A stretch of DNA of 33,096 nucleotides from Pelagophyceae sp. CCMP2097 (lineage: Eukaryota; Sar; Pelagophyceae): positions 2,716 through 35,811 of the forward strand of contig MU657669.1 of the NCBI GenBank assembly GCA_026770575.1. Reading direction: 5' to 3'. The notes under the pieces are model-generated. The model was given only the letters and a program-made list of their open reading frames with translations. It was not told where the DNA came from and did not search any database. Position 1 is the stretch's first letter; the number at the start of each line of letters is the position of its first letter. Position numbers and translations under genes: made by a program. Positions 30,714 to 33,096 of this stretch are shown in pieces.

Positions 30714-31186
30714 TTTGAGGACCCGAAGGGTCCTTGCCGTTTATTCAACGTCAGTTTACGGCAAGGGCCCTTCGGGTCCTTTGATTGAAGGATTACCAGG
30801 GGCAATTATGTCTGTCTGTATGTCCGTCTGTCCATCGCCGGGTCCATCCGTGAGGTTCCACCTTTGGGAAAAAAGGGCAGCAGCTCGGCCGATTTAGCGA
30901 TTGGTGGTTGATGCGATTGCTAAAATTGGGAGTTGAGGTCGAGCAGGAGCCTCATTGGAATCATCATAGAATAAGTTTTTGGTCACAGGTTCGAATCTGG
31001 TCGGCCGCAAAAAAAAGAAAAAATAAATAGCTCAATAAGAAATAAAATAATAATAAAAAAAAGATAAGGAGGATGTGAAAGTTCAGCGATTTTTTAAATA
31101 ATTTCAATTATTTACGTGGGCATTGCAATGGGATTTGGCTGTATCCTTCGGGTCCTCCGTGTGCCTCCGGCGCGCTCTTGTAATAC
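30714..31186 (+). repeat. Hairpin plus tRNA-like interspersed repeat, copy B
   Basis: Hairpin arms 30719-30740 and 30758-30779 are fully complementary apart from one position. A short TGTC tract, GGTTCGAATCTGGTCGGCCGC with an A-rich tail, and the same 3' block as copy A follow. The A-rich section after the tRNA-like part (31007-31065) fits a SINE-type repeat. Confidence 0.7.
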
Positions 31187-31396
31187 TATCCAGATTTACA
31201 TTTTTATCATTCATCAAATAATATAACAATTGATTTTTAAATAAAAATTAAACTTATGGATGATTATCCTTAAAAATGCATCTATTTATCACGTGCTGCG
31301 TTGTTTTAAAAATATCTGTCAATTTAAAAAAAAAAAAAAAGTTAAGCGATCGGAGATCTCTTTATAAGTTCTATGAAGATGAAAATAATATCATGA
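31187..31396. other. AT-rich spacer
   Basis: Contains a run of 15 or more A near 31327. No gene seen. Confidence 0.4.
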
Positions 31397-31546
31397 TGTT
31401 CGCAATTGGTTGTTCGAGATGTTTATACTGACAAGAAAATTGTAGAAACAGGAAACTCGCAAAGGGTTGCTGTTGCAAAAGATGCCGCGCAAGACAATGA
31501 TTTGTTTTCTAACTATACATATGCTGCTGGCGGTTATCCCTTTTAA
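31397..31546 (+). pseudogene. C-terminal remnant of a plus-strand gene
   Basis: An open frame reads QLVVRDVYTDKKIVETGNSQ, then KDAAQDNDLFSNY and ends YAAGGYPF with a TAA at 31544. It is about 49 codons with a protein-like composition, on the opposite strand to the other viral genes. The upstream frame is broken by a TGA at 31394. Family unknown. Confidence 0.4.
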
Positions 31547-32134
31547 GAACTTAATACTTTAATAAATAAGTTTATAAAGTCCGAAACGTCATCATCTTAA
31601 ATTAAACATTTTAAACTCGATTTGACTTTATATTATCACTTTCTAATACGATCCTAAATCATAACGGAACAACATTTTTTGTCGATACAACTGGTTCGAA
31701 TCATCATGATATCGTTAATTTAATTTCATCATTTCATTTATAATTCAACTAAGAGCACGCTCCTTTTCTCATAGAGTAAAATATTTTACTCATCAAAAGA
31801 AAATTGGGATTTATCATAAGAATTTAATTCCTTTTTAATCGATGTCATTTTCTTTCTTTTATCATTTTGTGGGGGGACTTATTTCAAGATTAAATTCTCT
31901 TAGGTTTTCCCATTGTCGCTTGAATGACTTAACATTTTTTTATTATAATTATAAAAATAAAATTGAAGCCTCGAAAGGAGTCATCGAAGACTTTTCTAAT
32001 TCTTCAGCCCTTTCTCATTCTTCATTTTCTTCATTTTCTTCATTTTCTTCATTTTCTTCAATTTGCTTTTTTGCTTCATTTTCTTTTAATAAGGTTGGTT
32101 CATATAAGGTTGGTTCATATTGGTCATAATAATT
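31547..32134. other. AT-rich stretch with a 9-bp microsatellite
   Basis: TTCATTTTC-type units repeat at about 32015-32070; a plus-strand frame over it is low-complexity (Ser/Phe). GGTTGGTTCATATAA is duplicated just after. No supported gene. Confidence 0.5.
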
Positions 32135-32300
32135 CAGGCCCCGAAGGGGACTGCACCGTTTGATCAACGTCAGTTTACGGTCAGGGCCCTTCGGGTCCTT
32201 TGATTGAAGGATTACTTGGGGCAATTATGTCTGTCTGTCTGTTTGTCTGTTTGTCTGTCTGTCCGTCCGTCGCTGGGTCCATCCGTGAAGTTCCGTCTAC
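32135..32300 (+). repeat. Hairpin repeat, copy C (5' part only)
   Basis: Hairpin with right arm 32177-32198 and a less perfect left arm near 32137-32159, then a TGTC tract and GGGTCCATCCGTGA. Similarity to copies A and B stops at about 32300, where GC-rich sequence of the OTU gene region begins. Confidence 0.65.
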
Positions 32301-32341
32301 TTTGGGCGGCGCGCGGTCCGTCGGCTCACGGGTGAAAGGAC

Positions 32342-33096
32342 ATGCAGGCGATCCTAGACGAAGATGGCGCGCTCGACGAGGAGCCCTCGCCAGAGCGCGC
32401 GCGGCTGGTCGCGCGCCTGGTGGACTATAGCCTCGTGGAGCACGCCATCGAGCCGGACGGCAATTGCCAATTTCGCGCGCTGGCCCATCGCCTCCTCGGC
32501 AACCAGGAACTCCATCCCGTCGTCCGCGCCGCCGTCGTCAAGCAACTCGGCGCCGCCCCGGACGCCTATTGCGGCTTTGTGTACGAGGACTACGGGGCGT
32601 ACGCGTGCAGGATGGCCCAGGCGCGCGAGTGGGGCGACCACGTCACGCTCCAGGCCGCGGCCGACGCGTACGGAGTCAAGATCACGGTCGTGACGAGCTA
32701 CGCCGAGAAAAGCTTCATCCAGGTCAAACCCACGGTCGACGCCGGCGCCAACGGGTGCGCCTCTCCGACGGCCCCGTCCCTGCTGACGGCACACTGGCGC
32801 CCGTAGGACCATTTGGCTGGCTTTCTGGGCCGAGACGCACTACTCGAGCATCGACGGCTGCGTCGCACAGCCATCGTACAAGTTTATGCTCTGCAACGGA
32901 AGGGCATTGGGCGGGTGGAAGCCTCATTGGCCGGAGTCTCAATGTCCGAGGCTGTGGAAGCCGCTGCTTGACACGCGTCGTGTCCTCCGGCAGCTTGCGC
33001 GGCTGAATTTTGAGGAGCAGCAGAGGTGCTCGCTGCGAGACTCGGAGGCCTGCGCCGCCCGGGATCGCGCGCGCATCGCCGAGCTGCGCGACATCT
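32342..33096 (+). CDS. OTU-family cysteine protease (partial, one 52-nt intron)
   Basis: The ATG at 32342 opens a GC-rich frame. Residues 36-45 (IEPDGNCQFR) are the OTU catalytic motif, with Asp39 and Cys42. WGDHVTLQAAADAYGVKITV and the VTSYAEKSFIQVKP strand follow, as in OTU deubiquitinases. Reading straight on hits a TAG at 32804. Removing 32755-32806 joins the frame to TIWLAFWAETHYSSI, the family block that holds the catalytic His (codon 32838-32840). The frame then stays open to the window end with a Trp/Pro-rich and then Arg/Glu-rich tail, so the C-terminus is missing. OTU enzymes remove ubiquitin or related tags; substrates are unknown here. It lies directly after repeat copy C, outside or at the edge of Element 2. 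Confidence 0.8.
32755..32806 (+). other. Predicted 52-nt intron in the OTU gene
   Basis: Donor GTGCGC, acceptor CCCGTAG, and CTGAC about 20 nt before the end as a possible branch site. Phase 2. It removes the only in-frame stop and restores the expected OTU block. Confidence 0.7.

Larger units (their letters stand above)
23263..32134. mobile_element. Element 2: second, divergent copy of the viral element (right end not found)
   Basis: The left end (GTTACTCAATATTATCATA) matches the Element 1 TIR. The first 5 kb are colinear with Element 1: the fibre start MANRPLSS lies about 4.5 kb from the left end in both. Fibre and capsid remnants align piece by piece at protein level but with many substitutions, so the two are old, separate insertions. 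AT-rich sequence continues to about 32130, where repeat copy C and GC-rich DNA begin. No right TIR is in the window, so the boundary is the last AT-rich base, not a proven end. Confidence 0.7.

Noticed and set aside
32342..32806. OTU gene ending at the TAG at 32804 as a complete short protein
   Set aside because: The catalytic His block lies just beyond in another frame and joins cleanly by a 52-nt GT-AG intron.

Overview
The window looks like nuclear DNA of a unicellular eukaryote, probably an alga or other protist. GC-rich stretches carry genes with short GT-AG introns (76 and 52 nt), and they alternate sharply with AT-rich stretches whose coding content is virus-like and decayed. I cannot name the species. 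A run of 10 N at 18561-18570 marks an assembly gap.

Layout. 1-1451: GC-mixed host flank with the 3' end of an unknown gene, a tRNA-like repeat, a 195-bp MITE-like copy and a GCC/CTACG repeat array. 1452-20448: Element 1, about 19.0 kb and AT-rich, bounded by about 0.77 kb terminal inverted repeats (TIRs) and a candidate 5-bp target duplication (CTACG). Its recognisable genes lie on the minus strand: a collagen-like fibre gene, a jelly-roll-type capsid gene and a D5-like primase/SF3 helicase, all with stops and frameshifts. This fits an endogenous Polinton-like or virophage-like virus. 20449-23262: GC-rich block with a Gag-like zinc-knuckle gene and a downstream gene with 20-residue repeats and a Tudor-like segment. 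23263 to about 32130: Element 2, a second divergent copy that is colinear with Element 1 over fibre and capsid. 32342-33096: the start of an OTU-family cysteine protease gene with a 52-nt intron.

Later insertions sit inside the viral DNA. The most striking is a 2.7-kb element (7061-9788) with about 340-bp TIRs at a TA target. It carries an apparently intact, intron-containing XPG/RAD2-family nuclease gene and interrupts the capsid gene. Removing it with one TA copy rejoins the capsid frame. A related TIR element, containing the N gap, interrupts the primase gene at 18317-18891, again at TA with the frame rejoining. A C-terminal fragment of a second nuclease copy lies at 14572-14655. There are also three copies of a 195-bp MITE-like repeat and three of a hairpin plus tRNA-like repeat.

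The capsid, fibre and replication genes are parts of a virus-like module that is now dead. The nuclease-bearing element is the best candidate for something undescribed: its gene is intact in a decayed host locus, and related ends and a gene fragment are present nearby.
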